Below, piece by piece: positions 27,513-35,844 of a stretch of DNA of 35,885 bases. Source of the stretch: Sulfurimonas sp. CG01_land_8_20_14_3_00_36_23 (GTDB lineage: Bacteria > Campylobacterota > Campylobacteria > Campylobacterales > Sulfurimonadaceae); contig PETN01000091.1 in the NCBI GenBank assembly GCA_002781365.1, forward strand, positions 1 to 35,885, written 5' to 3'. The notes under the pieces are model-generated. The model had not been told where the DNA came from. It did not search any database and saw nothing but the letters and a program-made list of their open reading frames with translations. Numbering within the stretch: the stretch's first letter is position 1; each line of letters begins with the position of its first letter. The position numbers and the translations under genes are program-made.

Positions 27513-28687
27513 AACATCCATGGTACTCCTCCATAACTGCAACGCTCTTGCTAGGAGTTCTGTTGGGACTTATTATACCCATAGGTACAGCTTCATGGTA
27601 CACGATGACAGTATACAAAGAGAGACTTTATGATGAGTTCCAAAACTACTGCTTTGAAACTACAAAAAATATTGCAACTATTATGTCTGATCCAATCTAT
27701 TACTACTCTCCAAATAACGGTAGTATGGCATTAGAAGTAACAAAAGCAGACACAAGAGTTGTAAAGGTCGAAGTTTATGATACTTTAAATGATATGGAGT
27801 TTATAGAATTTTACATTCCACAAAGAGAACTAGGTGCTTTATTTGAGTATAAAGAGCGGGTATTTACCAAAGATAATGAAGAGATAGGCTGGGTAAAAAT
27901 AGTCTTTAATGATTTTAAGCTTTCTCAAGATATAGAAGATAAAGAGGCGATTTTCCAAACTGTTTTTGGCTTGACCTTTTTAGTAATGATGCTCATAATG
28001 TCTCCTCTTTTATATCTTAAATTAATATTGCCACTTCAAAAACTACTACGTCAATCAAAAGATTTTAGAAAAAATAGGTTAGAAAATAAATTCCAATGGG
28101 ATGGAAAAGATGAGCTAAATATTTTAGGTCAAAGTCTAGAGTTGGCAAGAGTCTCAATTGTGGAACTCATTGGTACGCTAGAAGAAAAAAATGAGGAGTT
28201 GGAAACTTTACATATAACTGATAGCTTAACAGGGCTATATAACAGACATAAACTCGATTGGGAATTGTTAAGTGAGATAAATCGTGCTGATAGATTTGAG
28301 TACTCGTTTGGAGTCATTCTTCTTGATATTGATTATTTTAAAAGTGTAAATGATACATACGGTCATCTAGTTGGGGATGATGTGTTAATCGATTTAGCAA
28401 AAATTTTAAAAGAGAACACACGCCAAACTGATATAGTAGGAAGATGGGGTGGAGAAGAGTTCCTTATCATAGTTCCAAAAGCAGATGAAGAGGGCATAAA
28501 AAAGTTGGCAGAAACTTTAAGAGCTGCAATAGAAAACCATATTTTTAATCTTGTCAAAACAAAAACGGCAAGTTTTGGAGTAACACTCTTCATAGATAAT
28601 GACTGCATAGATACAATGATTGCAAGAGCCGATAAAGCTCTCTACGTAGCAAAAGAGCAAGGAAGAAATCAAGTTGTTTACAACTAA
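27509..28687 (+). CDS. Membrane GGDEF diguanylate cyclase with periplasmic domain
   Basis: The 392-residue protein has a membrane helix (about 10-33), a periplasmic region (about 34-148) suited to contact a binding protein, a second helix (about 149-172), a HAMP-like linker with a coiled coil (about 173-232) and a GGDEF domain (about 233-392). The motif is GGEEF (about 314-318), with RQTD upstream as RxxD inhibitory site, so it should be an active, feedback-inhibited cyclase. The TTG start lies within the BMP-gene stop (TTGA), implying coupled translation and a shared function. Confidence 0.9.
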   Translation: MKHPWYSSITATLLLGVLLGLIIPIGTASWYTMTVYKERLYDEFQNYCFETTKNIATIMSDPIYYYSPNNGSMALEVTKADTRVVKVEVYDTLNDMEFIEFYIPQRELGALFEYKERVFTKDNEEIGWVKIVFNDFKLSQDIEDKEAIFQTVFGLTFLVMMLIMSPLLYLKLILPLQKLLRQSKDFRKNRLENKFQWDGKDELNILGQSLELARVSIVELIGTLEEKNEELETLHITDSLTGLYNRHKLDWELLSEINRADRFEYSFGVILLDIDYFKSVNDTYGHLVGDDVLIDLAKILKENTRQTDIVGRWGGEEFLIIVPKADEEGIKKLAETLRAAIENHIFNLVKTKTASFGVTLFIDNDCIDTMIARADKALYVAKEQGRNQVVYN

Positions 28688-28698
28688 GAACGAGATAG

Positions 28699-28779
28699 TG
28701 TTGCGTGTGAGTATTGAGAAAAAGTAAAATAGCTACTGTTTTGGCATGTGGAAATTTCCACATGCCAAAGATTTAAATC
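28699..28779 (+). repeat. 81-bp direct repeat, right copy (efp tail relic plus hairpin)
   Basis: It begins 12 bases after the GGDEF gene stop. It copies the end of efp, but one of its two changed bases turns the Leu codon into TGA (reading VACEY then stop), so the efp tail is a relic. Its last bases include the stop codon of the modC remnant coming from the other strand. Confidence 0.92.
28740..28769. terminator. Perfect palindrome of two uptake-like words after the GGDEF gene
   Basis: Identical to the palindrome after efp. It lies between the convergent GGDEF gene and modC remnant and could end transcription from both sides. Confidence 0.65.
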
Positions 28780-29516
28780 GCAGAGAGTGTTGCTTCTTGC
28801 GAATCTAAAACAATCTCTACAATCTGTTGCCCTATGGCTACAACGGCTAAGAAAATTACATCTGCTTTTATGATCTCTAAAATCTCTCCCTCAAAGCTGA
28901 ACTTCTGGCTTCCTTTGGTTTGTAAAAGTACCTCTTTTGGAGTTGCGTCTTTGATGATTTTTCCATTTTTTAGAAGAAGAACACGCGAAGCGAGACGGTA
29001 GATTTCACTTGGGTCATGGCTCACCATGATAGTAGTCATATCAAACTTTTTATGGAGAGTTAAGATGTCTTGTTGAAGCTTGGCACGCATGAGTGGGTCG
29101 AGTGCTGAGAGTGGTTCATCCATGAGTAAAAGTTTTGGTTTACTCATGAGTGCACGACAGAGTGCAACACGCTGTTTTTGCCCACCACTGAGTGTTTCAG
29201 GATAGCGGTTTTTGAGTTCACCAAGCTCTGTGAGTTCAAGTAAAGAGCGCGCCAACTCAGGGTTGTTGCTTACATAGAGCAGATTTTTCTCTACACTCAT
29301 GTTTGGAAAAAGTGCATAGTCTTGAAACAAAAAGCCTATGCCTCTTTGGTTTGGAGCTTTGTTCACTTTGGAGCCTAGCCATGTCTCATCGAACACATCT
29401 ATCTCGCCGCTTGCACTCTCTAATCCTGCTAAAATTCTCAAAAGCGTTGTTTTTCCACTTCCGCTTGGTCCCGCGATGGCTAGAAACTCACCTTTTTTTA
29501 TGTTTATATTTACATC
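28773..29516 (-). pseudogene. modC: modC remnant (molybdate ABC transporter ATPase)
   Basis: The frame from 29516 contains a full ABC ATPase core: Walker A GPSGSGKT, Q-loop FLFQDYALFP, signature LSGGQKQR, Walker B LLLMDEPLSALD and the switch VSHDP, ending with part of a TOBE-like domain. It has no proper start: the first residues (DVNINIKKGEF) come directly after a TAA that ends the modB fragment in the same frame, and the first later start codon (TTG, 29441) lies after Walker A. The C-terminus stops inside the 81-bp repeat and is probably shortened. I judge it non-functional. The family call is based on the ATPase core plus the modB-like and Mop-like neighbours. Confidence 0.8.
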
Positions 29517-29879
29517 TTAATGCATCTGTGCTTCACTTCCATGAAGCTCTTTTTGTACACGTACCATAAAAGGAAAAGAGTAAAAACAGCTAGCGATGAC
29601 AAGTCCTGTAAAGTTAAAAACCATCTTTATGCCAAAAGTCTCTTGCATAAAAACACCGATAGGCGAGTTATGCGAAAGTGTAAAAAGGATATAAAACCCC
29701 AAAACCGAAGGTAGCAAAACGATAGGGAGAGAGACAATAGCCTCGATGAAAGGCTTCACTTTTCTTTTTGTTTGACTCAGACACCAACTCAGCGGAATGG
29801 CGATAAAAAAGAGTATGAGCGTAGTGAGTCCTGCCAACTTAAAAGAGAGCAAAAACGGTTCAAAATCTAAGGCACTCAT
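29517..29879 (-). pseudogene. modB: modB fragment fused in frame to the start of modC
   Basis: The first 105 or so residues match the N-terminal half of a molybdate permease: membrane helices at about 10-35, 42-70 and 88-105, with PIVLLPSVLGFYIL. It breaks off after YSFPFMVR, before the conserved permease EAA loop. The next residues (KELHGSEAQMH) look like the beginning of ModC, so a deletion seems to have joined the two genes in frame. A TAA (probably from TTA Leu) then ends the frame. Usual length is about 220 residues. It overlaps the preceding Mop gene by four bases. Confidence 0.78.
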
Positions 29880-30289
29880 AGCTTCTCTTCTCCGTTTTCA
29901 AATGATGTTATCGAGACATCGCTTGCTTTTATGAGCGCGATGATTGTATCGCCCACTTTTATATCCATCTTTAAAGCGGAGCTTTGTGTGATGATACTCT
30001 CTAAGATTGTATCTTGGAGTTTGATTCTCACACTGCAAAGAATCTCTCCGCTGTCCATCTCATAAATCTCGCCTTGGAGCTGGTTGGAGATAGATATTTG
30101 CGTCTCTATCTCTTTTGCTAGAGAAATATCTGTCGCTTTGGCTTTGATGGTTACTTCTGAACCTATTTAAAGCTTTTCATTGAGTTCCAAGGCAACCATA
30201 CTCATCTTAAATCCGAGTGAATCAAAGCTCAAAGCAGATACATTTTGATACTTTTTTATATCTGTAATCGTTGCTTTTATCTGGTTCAT
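29876..30289 (-). pseudogene. Mop/TOBE-domain molybdate-binding protein with internal stop
   Basis: Reading from an ATG at 30289, 138 codons encode two tandem Mop (TOBE) domains, as in ModE C-termini and molbindins: MNQIKATITDIKKYQNVS begins the first and MDSGEILCSVRIKLQDT the second. A TAA at 30167-30169 interrupts the first domain after LELNEKL, just before the conserved GSEVTIKAKATDISLAK. The frame is otherwise open to the end. A shorter second-domain product from the ATG at 30058 (60 residues) is possible. The stop overlaps modB by four bases, as in an intact mod operon. Confidence 0.75.
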
Positions 30290-30492
30290 TAAAGGCGATA
30301 TCCTTGAAAAATAGATAGTTTACACTACAAATTAGAGTGCAATTTACTCTCTAGCAGCCTTGCATTTTGTTCTGCTATTTTTATAGCGTAGTATATTGTT
30401 TTATATATCGAAGTGTCAAGGCTCTTTTTGTTGATATTAAGTCGTTTTGACTATAATAATACTCTTATAAATCAAATCTCCAAAGGTACCTC
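30290..30492 (+). promoter_or_regulatory. dnaE promoter region
   Basis: A TATAAT at 30452-30457 with TTGTTG (30428-30433, spacing 18) or TTGATA (30431-30436, spacing 15) upstream is a good sigma-70 candidate. AAAGG precedes the dnaE ATG. No modA gene or remnant is visible here. Confidence 0.45.
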
Positions 30493-33400
30493 ATGAGCGC
30501 ACAGCCATTTACACATTTACATCTTCATACAGAATACTCACTCCTTGATGGTGCAAATAAATTAAGTACTCTTGTAAGCCGTGTAAAAGAGCTTGGGATG
30601 ACCTCTGTAGCGATGACTGACCATGGAAATATGTTTGGTGCCATTGATTTTTACAAGCAGATGAAAGAGGCAGGACTCAAGCCTATCATTGGGATGGAAG
30701 GGTATATCCACAACGGTGCTACGCTTGATGATAAAACGACAAAGCAAAGATTTCACATCTGTCTCTATGCCAAAAATAAAAAGGGTTATGAGAACCTTAT
30801 GTACCTCTCATCCAAAGCTTTCATCGATGGTTTTTACTACTTTCCACGTATCAACAAACAAGAGCTTCGCGACCACTCTGAGGGACTTATCTGCTCCTCT
30901 GCATGTTTGCAAGGTGAGGTAAACTGGCATCTCAACCTTAGTGAGCGAAATCTTAAAAATGGTGCTTTAGGGTATGAGGCTGCAAAGAGTGTGGCATTGG
31001 AGTACAAGGAGATATTTGGTGATGATTTTTACCTTGAACTTATGCGTCATGGGATTGGTGATCAGTTAAATATTGATGAGCAGATTTTAAAAATCTCCCA
31101 AGAGACAGGCATCAAAATTGTCGCAACCAATGACACGCACTACACCTACCCAGATGATGCGCAGTACCATGAAGCATTTATGTGTATCGGGATGAATAAA
31201 CTCTACGATGACCCTAACCGTATGCGTCACTCCGTGCATGAGTTCTATATCAAAAGTCCAGAGCAAATGGCGCGTCTTTTTGCAGATATTCCTGAAGCTT
31301 TGGCACATACGCAGGAGATAGTGGATAAGTGTGAAGAGTATGCACCTATAGTCAAAACTCCAACACCTCCAAATTTTAAATTTACACGAGAGTATGCAAC
31401 TGCTGAGGGTCTCAACATCGACTATGCTGATGATGCACCTTTAGGTAAAGATGCAAGTGAAGAGGAGAAAAAGAAGTGGTTCAGCGCGGCGGATAAAAAT
31501 GATGCAGAGTATTTCATCATCAAGTGCCGTGAGGGTTTAGAAAACAGACTTAAAATCGTACCGCCAGAGCGTCATCAAGAGTACAAAGAGCGACTTGAGT
31601 TTGAGATGAATGTCATCAACTCCATGAAATTTCCAGGCTATATGATGATCGTTTGGGACTTTGTCAAAGAGGCAAAAAGAATCGGTGTAGCTGTTGGTCC
31701 TGGACGTGGTTCTGCGGCTGGAAGTTTGGTTGCGTATTCGCTTGATATTACCGATATCGACCCTATGAAGTATGACCTACTTTTTGAGCGATTTTTAAAT
31801 CCTGAACGTGTAAGTATGCCCGATATTGATATGGACTTTATGCAAGCGAGACGCGGCGAAGTTATAGACTATGTTGTGCAAAAATATGGACGCAATCAGG
31901 TGGCGCAAATCATCACTTTTGGTTCACTTCTTGCAAAAGGGGTTATCCGTGATGTTGCCAGAGTTTTAGATATGCCTCTCTCTCAGGCAGACAAAATGGC
32001 AAAACTTGTGCCAGATGAGCTTGGAATCACCCTCAATGGAAAGACAAAAGGGGGTGAGTTTAAAGAGGGTGCTTTTCAAAAAGAGCCAAAACTCCAAGAG
32101 CTTATAGCGAGTGACCCCAACTCTGCAAGAGTTTGGGAGTTTGCAAAAAAACTTGAAGGACTTAAGCGAAACTCAGGAATGCATGCTGCGGGTGTTGTTA
32201 TCTCAAACGAGGAGCTTTGGAAAAAAACTCCTATCTACAAGCCCTCAGGTGAGACAACATTTGTAACACAATACTCACTCAACTTCCTCGAAGATGTTGA
32301 TCTTATCAAGTTTGACTTCTTGGGACTCAAAACGCTCGATGTTATTGACAATGCGATAAAACTGATAAAAAGAAGATATGACAAAGATATCCATTGGCAC
32401 CTCATAGATGAGAATGATAAAAAAGTTTATGATGTTATTCAAACGGGTGAGACTGTCGGAATGTTCCAGATAGAGTCCTCAGGTATGCAGGATTTGAACA
32501 AACGCTTGAAGCCTTCAAACTTTGAGGATCTTATCGCGGTCTTGGCACTTTATCGCCCAGGTCCGATGGAGTCGGGGATGCTTGATGACTTTATCGAGCG
32601 TAAACATGGTCGTCAAGCGATTACCTATGTTTTTTCTGCTTTAGAGGATATTTTAAAACCTACTTATGGGGTCATCGTTTACCAAGAGCAGGTTATGCAG
32701 ATTGTTCAGACTATCGGTGGGATGAGTCTTGGTGGTGCGGACATCGTGCGTCGTGCCATGGGTAAGAAAAAAGTGGAGGAGATGCTCAAGTATAACAAAG
32801 AGTTCTCTCTTGGTGCGCAAAAACAGGGACTCGACTACGATAAAGCCTCTAAACTCTTTGACCTGATAGAGAAGTTTGCAGGATACGGTTTTAACAAGTC
32901 GCACTCTGCGGCGTATGCGATGGTAACTTTTCAAACTGCTTGGCTCAAAACTTACTATCCAAATGAGTTTATGGCGGCACTTTTAACTTCGGACAAGGAC
33001 AATACGGACAAAGTTGTTCGCTACATTGATGAAGTCAAACGTATGGGAATCGAACTCTCTCCTCCTGATGTGAATGACTCTTACCTTGAGTTTTCTGCCA
33101 TCACTAAAGATGAAAAAGATATTATTCTTTTTGGTTTGGGTGCGATTAAGGGAGTGGGTGAGGCGGCTGTTGAGTCGATTATTCAGACAAGAGAAGAAGA
33201 TGGTGAGTTTACTTCGATTGAAAATTTTGTCAACCGAATAGACCCCTCAAAAGTCAATAAGCGTTTTGTGGAGTCAAGTATAAAGTCGGGTGGTTTTGAT
33301 AGATTTGGCTTCTCAAGAAAAGCACTCTTAGACCAGATAGAGCTTATAGTAGAGACTGCAAAAAAAGCGAGTGATGCAAAGAAAAAAGCAGTCGGAAGCC

Positions 33401-34104
33401 TCTTTGGCGATGATACAGATATTACGACTGTGAAGTTAGAGCTTAGAAACTCAGATGAGTACACGCTCAAAGAGATTTTGGAGTTTGAGAAAGAGACTTT
33501 AGGTTTTTATGTCTCGGGGCATCCTCTGGATGAGTACAGAGCTTCTATGGATGAACTCAACTACACGCTCTCCTCAGAGTTGGAAAACATCAAAGATGGC
33601 TCAAGTGCGATTTTTATAGGGAAAGTCGAAGAGATACAGAAGAAGACCTCCAAAAAAGGAAACCAGTTTGGCATCGTCAGCCTTATGGACTTTCATGGAA
33701 ATATAGAGATAATGCTCTTTGCCGACAAGCTTGAACAACTCGCAGATATGAATCTTGAAGAACCCGTAGCCTTTAAAGTAAAAGTAACGCATACAGAGAT
33801 GTTTACAAGAATCTCAGTCACAAAGATAATGACCCTCAAAGATGCAATCAAAGAGACAAAAAAGGTTAAAAAAGAGGTAAGAGAAGCACCACCAGAACCT
33901 CTAAATCTGGCGATAAAACTCGATACAAACATGAAAGCTTTAGAGGAGTTATACAGGGTTGTAAGACAAAACCCAGGAAATCGCCCTCTGATTATAACCA
34001 TCATCTCTAAACTTCACAACGTCCTCATAGACTCCGCCATAAGAGTAGATACGAAGATTATCACAGCTTTGGAGAGTAATGAGCATGTGGATATTCTCTC
34101 TTAG
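30493..34104 (+). CDS. dnaE: DNA polymerase III alpha subunit
   Basis: The 1203-residue replicative polymerase synthesises both strands of the chromosome in the replisome. The PHP domain opens the protein (FTHLHLHTEYSLLDGA, about 6-21). The catalytic palm shows GPGRGSAAGSLVAYSL (about 409-424) and the acidic PDIDMDF (about 445-451), with KFDFLGLKTLDV further on. A tandem helix-hairpin-helix (FGLGAIKGVGEAAV) and an OB domain (AIFIGKVEEIQKKTSKKGNQFG) follow. Length agrees with the DnaE1 class. It is apparently transcribed alone. A weak hairpin (ATTCTC/GAGAAT, 34093-34116) spans its stop. Confidence 0.98.
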   Translation: MSAQPFTHLHLHTEYSLLDGANKLSTLVSRVKELGMTSVAMTDHGNMFGAIDFYKQMKEAGLKPIIGMEGYIHNGATLDDKTTKQRFHICLYAKNKKGYENLMYLSSKAFIDGFYYFPRINKQELRDHSEGLICSSACLQGEVNWHLNLSERNLKNGALGYEAAKSVALEYKEIFGDDFYLELMRHGIGDQLNIDEQILKISQETGIKIVATNDTHYTYPDDAQYHEAFMCIGMNKLYDDPNRMRHSVHEFYIKSPEQMARLFADIPEALAHTQEIVDKCEEYAPIVKTPTPPNFKFTREYATAEGLNIDYADDAPLGKDASEEEKKKWFSAADKNDAEYFIIKCREGLENRLKIVPPERHQEYKERLEFEMNVINSMKFPGYMMIVWDFVKEAKRIGVAVGPGRGSAAGSLVAYSLDITDIDPMKYDLLFERFLNPERVSMPDIDMDFMQARRGEVIDYVVQKYGRNQVAQIITFGSLLAKGVIRDVARVLDMPLSQADKMAKLVPDELGITLNGKTKGGEFKEGAFQKEPKLQELIASDPNSARVWEFAKKLEGLKRNSGMHAAGVVISNEELWKKTPIYKPSGETTFVTQYSLNFLEDVDLIKFDFLGLKTLDVIDNAIKLIKRRYDKDIHWHLIDENDKKVYDVIQTGETVGMFQIESSGMQDLNKRLKPSNFEDLIAVLALYRPGPMESGMLDDFIERKHGRQAITYVFSALEDILKPTYGVIVYQEQVMQIVQTIGGMSLGGADIVRRAMGKKKVEEMLKYNKEFSLGAQKQGLDYDKASKLFDLIEKFAGYGFNKSHSAAYAMVTFQTAWLKTYYPNEFMAALLTSDKDNTDKVVRYIDEVKRMGIELSPPDVNDSYLEFSAITKDEKDIILFGLGAIKGVGEAAVESIIQTREEDGEFTSIENFVNRIDPSKVNKRFVESSIKSGGFDRFGFSRKALLDQIELIVETAKKASDAKKKAVGSLFGDDTDITTVKLELRNSDEYTLKEILEFEKETLGFYVSGHPLDEYRASMDELNYTLSSELENIKDGSSAIFIGKVEEIQKKTSKKGNQFGIVSLMDFHGNIEIMLFADKLEQLADMNLEEPVAFKVKVTHTEMFTRISVTKIMTLKDAIKETKKVKKEVREAPPEPLNLAIKLDTNMKALEELYRVVRQNPGNRPLIITIISKLHNVLIDSAIRVDTKIITALESNEHVDILS

Positions 34105-34131
34105 GATTCAGAGAATGTATGTAAGTCAAGA

Positions 34132-34137
34132 TATAAT
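34132..34137 (+). promoter_or_regulatory. Possible -10 element of the HEPN/MNT pair
   Basis: TATAAT lies 32 bases before the HepT-like start. No clear -35 is seen. Confidence 0.35.
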
Positions 34138-34168
34138 AAGTTATGAAAACTAGCATAATGAGGAAAAA

Positions 34169-34600
34169 ATGACTCAAGATATAAGATGGCATCAGCGATT
34201 TTCAAATTATAAAAAAGCCTTAATTCAGTTGCGCGATGCTGTGCAACTTTCACACCAAAGAGAACTTACACCACTTGAAAAGCAGGGTTTGATTCAATCA
34301 TTTGAATACACGCATGAGTTAGCTTGGAAAACACTCAAAGATTTCTTGCAATATCGCGGCAGTACAGAAGAGATTTACGGCTCAAAAGATGCCTCAAGAC
34401 AAGCTTTTGCAAATGGAATTATCTCTGATGGTGAAACGTGGATGAGTATGGTTAAAAGCAGAAACTTAACATCGCATACCTACGATGAGGAAACTGTAGA
34501 AAAGATAGTGGATGTGATTTTAGGAAGCTATATTTTTGAGTTTGAAAAACTCGAAGAAAAACTTGAAAGTTTAAAACAAGAAGAGCTTAATAACTCATGA
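34169..34600 (+). CDS. hepT: HepT-like HEPN-domain toxin
   Basis: The 143-residue all-helical protein belongs to the HI0074/HEPN family (ALIQLRDAVQL, FEYTHELAWKTLKDFL). It carries RNLTSHTY (about 110-117), the RX4HXY motif of HepT toxins, in which R and H form the RNase site and the tyrosine is the target of AMPylation by the partner. GAGGA lies before the ATG. The stop overlaps the MntA-like start by four bases (ATGA). Confidence 0.87.
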   Translation: MTQDIRWHQRFSNYKKALIQLRDAVQLSHQRELTPLEKQGLIQSFEYTHELAWKTLKDFLQYRGSTEEIYGSKDASRQAFANGIISDGETWMSMVKSRNLTSHTYDEETVEKIVDVILGSYIFEFEKLEEKLESLKQEELNNS

Positions 34601-34890
34601 AATATGGATTAAGCGAAGATGTTATTGCTAAAATAAAATCTGTATTTGCTAAGTATCCCCAAATAAAAAAAGTTGTACTTTACGGTTCAAGAGCAAAGGG
34701 TAATTTTAGAGATGGCTCAGATATAGATTTGTCCTTATTCGCAGATGATATAGAACTGTCACTTTTGCAAAAGATAGAGCTGGAACTTGATGATTTACTC
34801 CTTCCGTATACCTTTGACTTGTCTGTTTATAGTGAGCTGAAAAGTGATGAGCTTAAAGAACATATTGATAGAGTCGGTGTTTTATTTTAG
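34597..34890 (+). CDS. mntA: MntA-like minimal nucleotidyltransferase antitoxin
   Basis: The 97-residue protein carries the polymerase-beta-type motif GS-X10-DID (GSRAKGNFRDGSDID, about 28-42), complete with both metal-binding aspartates. MntA enzymes add AMP to a tyrosine of HepT and thereby neutralise it. The ATGA overlap with hepT and the intact motifs of both suggest a working pair. The C-terminus (PYTFDLSVY) fits the family. Confidence 0.88.
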   Translation: MKYGLSEDVIAKIKSVFAKYPQIKKVVLYGSRAKGNFRDGSDIDLSLFADDIELSLLQKIELELDDLLLPYTFDLSVYSELKSDELKEHIDRVGVLF

Positions 34891-34909
34891 ATATTGATGA
34901 AGAACTATA

Positions 34910-35695
34910 ATGAATAAAACAATCCTCAAACAAGCTCTTTTATTTGAAGATGACAACCCAGTATCTAGTAAAATAAAAGATTTAGGAGAATTGGCTTCAA
35001 AATATCAAAATGAAAACGAGCTCTATTTTTTACATGCCAAGCGAAGAGAAAAAGCTGTTATAAAAAATAGGGAGTTGTTTTTTGGCTTTTTATCTCAAAC
35101 ACAACAAGTAACTGTAGAAAGCTTTGAAGATATTCATAATATTTTAAATGCTACATGTAGAAGTGATAATATTAAATTTAGTGGAGATTCAAAGTCTAAT
35201 TTTGTAAGAGTTTTTGACAATGTGGTTGTAATCAAAAAAAGAGGGGAAATTGCAAAACTTTATCAAAGTGGGGATTTGCATGAACTAAGTATGATAGATA
35301 AATTTGTAGCTATAGAAAATGGGGAAACTTTTTTAAATATTGATAAATTCGCAGAGTATTTTGATGAAGATTATTTCATATATTTGGCTGGATATGCAAA
35401 CACACTTACAAGAACATTTTTAAAAACAAAAAAAGTTCATTTTTTTATAGATTTAGACATTGAGAGTATGAACATTTATGAAAGTTTTGAATGTGAGAGT
35501 AAAGCGCTACATATTCCAAAAGATATAGAACAATATTTTTCAGACAAAGCATATAATAATGTCGAGCTGTATAAAAAACAAAGAGCAAGAATGAAAAATG
35601 TTTACTCGCAAGATGTCATGCCAATAATCGAACTTATACAAAAATACAACACAGTAGTGGAACAAGAGATACTGTATGATGAAGGGTCTGCATGA
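34910..35695 (+). CDS. Toprim-like protein resembling the JetD C-terminal domain
   Basis: The 261-residue protein has no signal peptide or membrane helix. Its second half shows a Toprim pattern: a glutamate in VAIENGETFL (E136 to E139) and an acidic cluster FIDLDIESMNIY (179-190), with GYANTLTRTFL between. This order matches the C-terminal domain (DUF2220) of Wadjet protein JetD (ENxETF ... GDID.hG). It is shorter than JetD (about 380-400 residues), and the N-terminal part is unassigned. It starts 19 bases after mntA and overlaps a 34-codon frame by four bases. Assignment rests on motif resemblance only. Confidence 0.5.
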   Translation: MNKTILKQALLFEDDNPVSSKIKDLGELASKYQNENELYFLHAKRREKAVIKNRELFFGFLSQTQQVTVESFEDIHNILNATCRSDNIKFSGDSKSNFVRVFDNVVVIKKRGEIAKLYQSGDLHELSMIDKFVAIENGETFLNIDKFAEYFDEDYFIYLAGYANTLTRTFLKTKKVHFFIDLDIESMNIYESFECESKALHIPKDIEQYFSDKAYNNVELYKKQRARMKNVYSQDVMPIIELIQKYNTVVEQEILYDEGSA

Positions 35696-35796
35696 GTTCA
35701 GAATTTTTTACACATCCAAATATAAGTGTTAAAATGAATAGATCAGATTATAGATACTCATCTGCACTTATTGGAAAAATGTTACAGGTTGGATAA
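35692..35796 (+). CDS. 34-residue open frame coupled to the Toprim gene
   Basis: The ATG overlaps the Toprim-gene stop (ATGA), and the frame reads MSSEFFTHPNISVKMNRS and ends after ALIGKMLQVG. It may be a small protein, or the start of a longer gene broken by a stop. No family is recognised. A hairpin follows closely. Confidence 0.3.
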   Translation: MSSEFFTHPNISVKMNRSDYRYSSALIGKMLQVG

Positions 35797-35802
35797 AAAT
35801 TC

Positions 35803-35827
35803 AACTGTTAAGTTTTTCTGAACAGTT
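35803..35827 (+). terminator. Hairpin near the right end
   Basis: AACTGTT (35803-35809) and AACAGTT (35821-35827) form a 7-bp stem with an 11-base loop, just after the small open frame. Confidence 0.4.
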
Positions 35828-35844
35828 CAAAAAAAGGGAAATAT

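Noticed and set aside
28743-28766. The palindromes as CRISPR repeats or a MITE
   Set aside because: There is no regular spacing with unique spacers, and single in-gene copies occur without terminal repeats or target duplications; a short word is the repeating unit.
29338-29714. Plus-strand short frames over the modB/modC region
   Set aside because: Antisense frames of decayed genes; the minus-strand reading matches ModB and ModC.
34910-35695. A complete Wadjet (JetABCD) system
   Set aside because: Only a JetD-like Toprim candidate is visible; the preceding genes are a HepT/MntA pair, not JetA-JetC.
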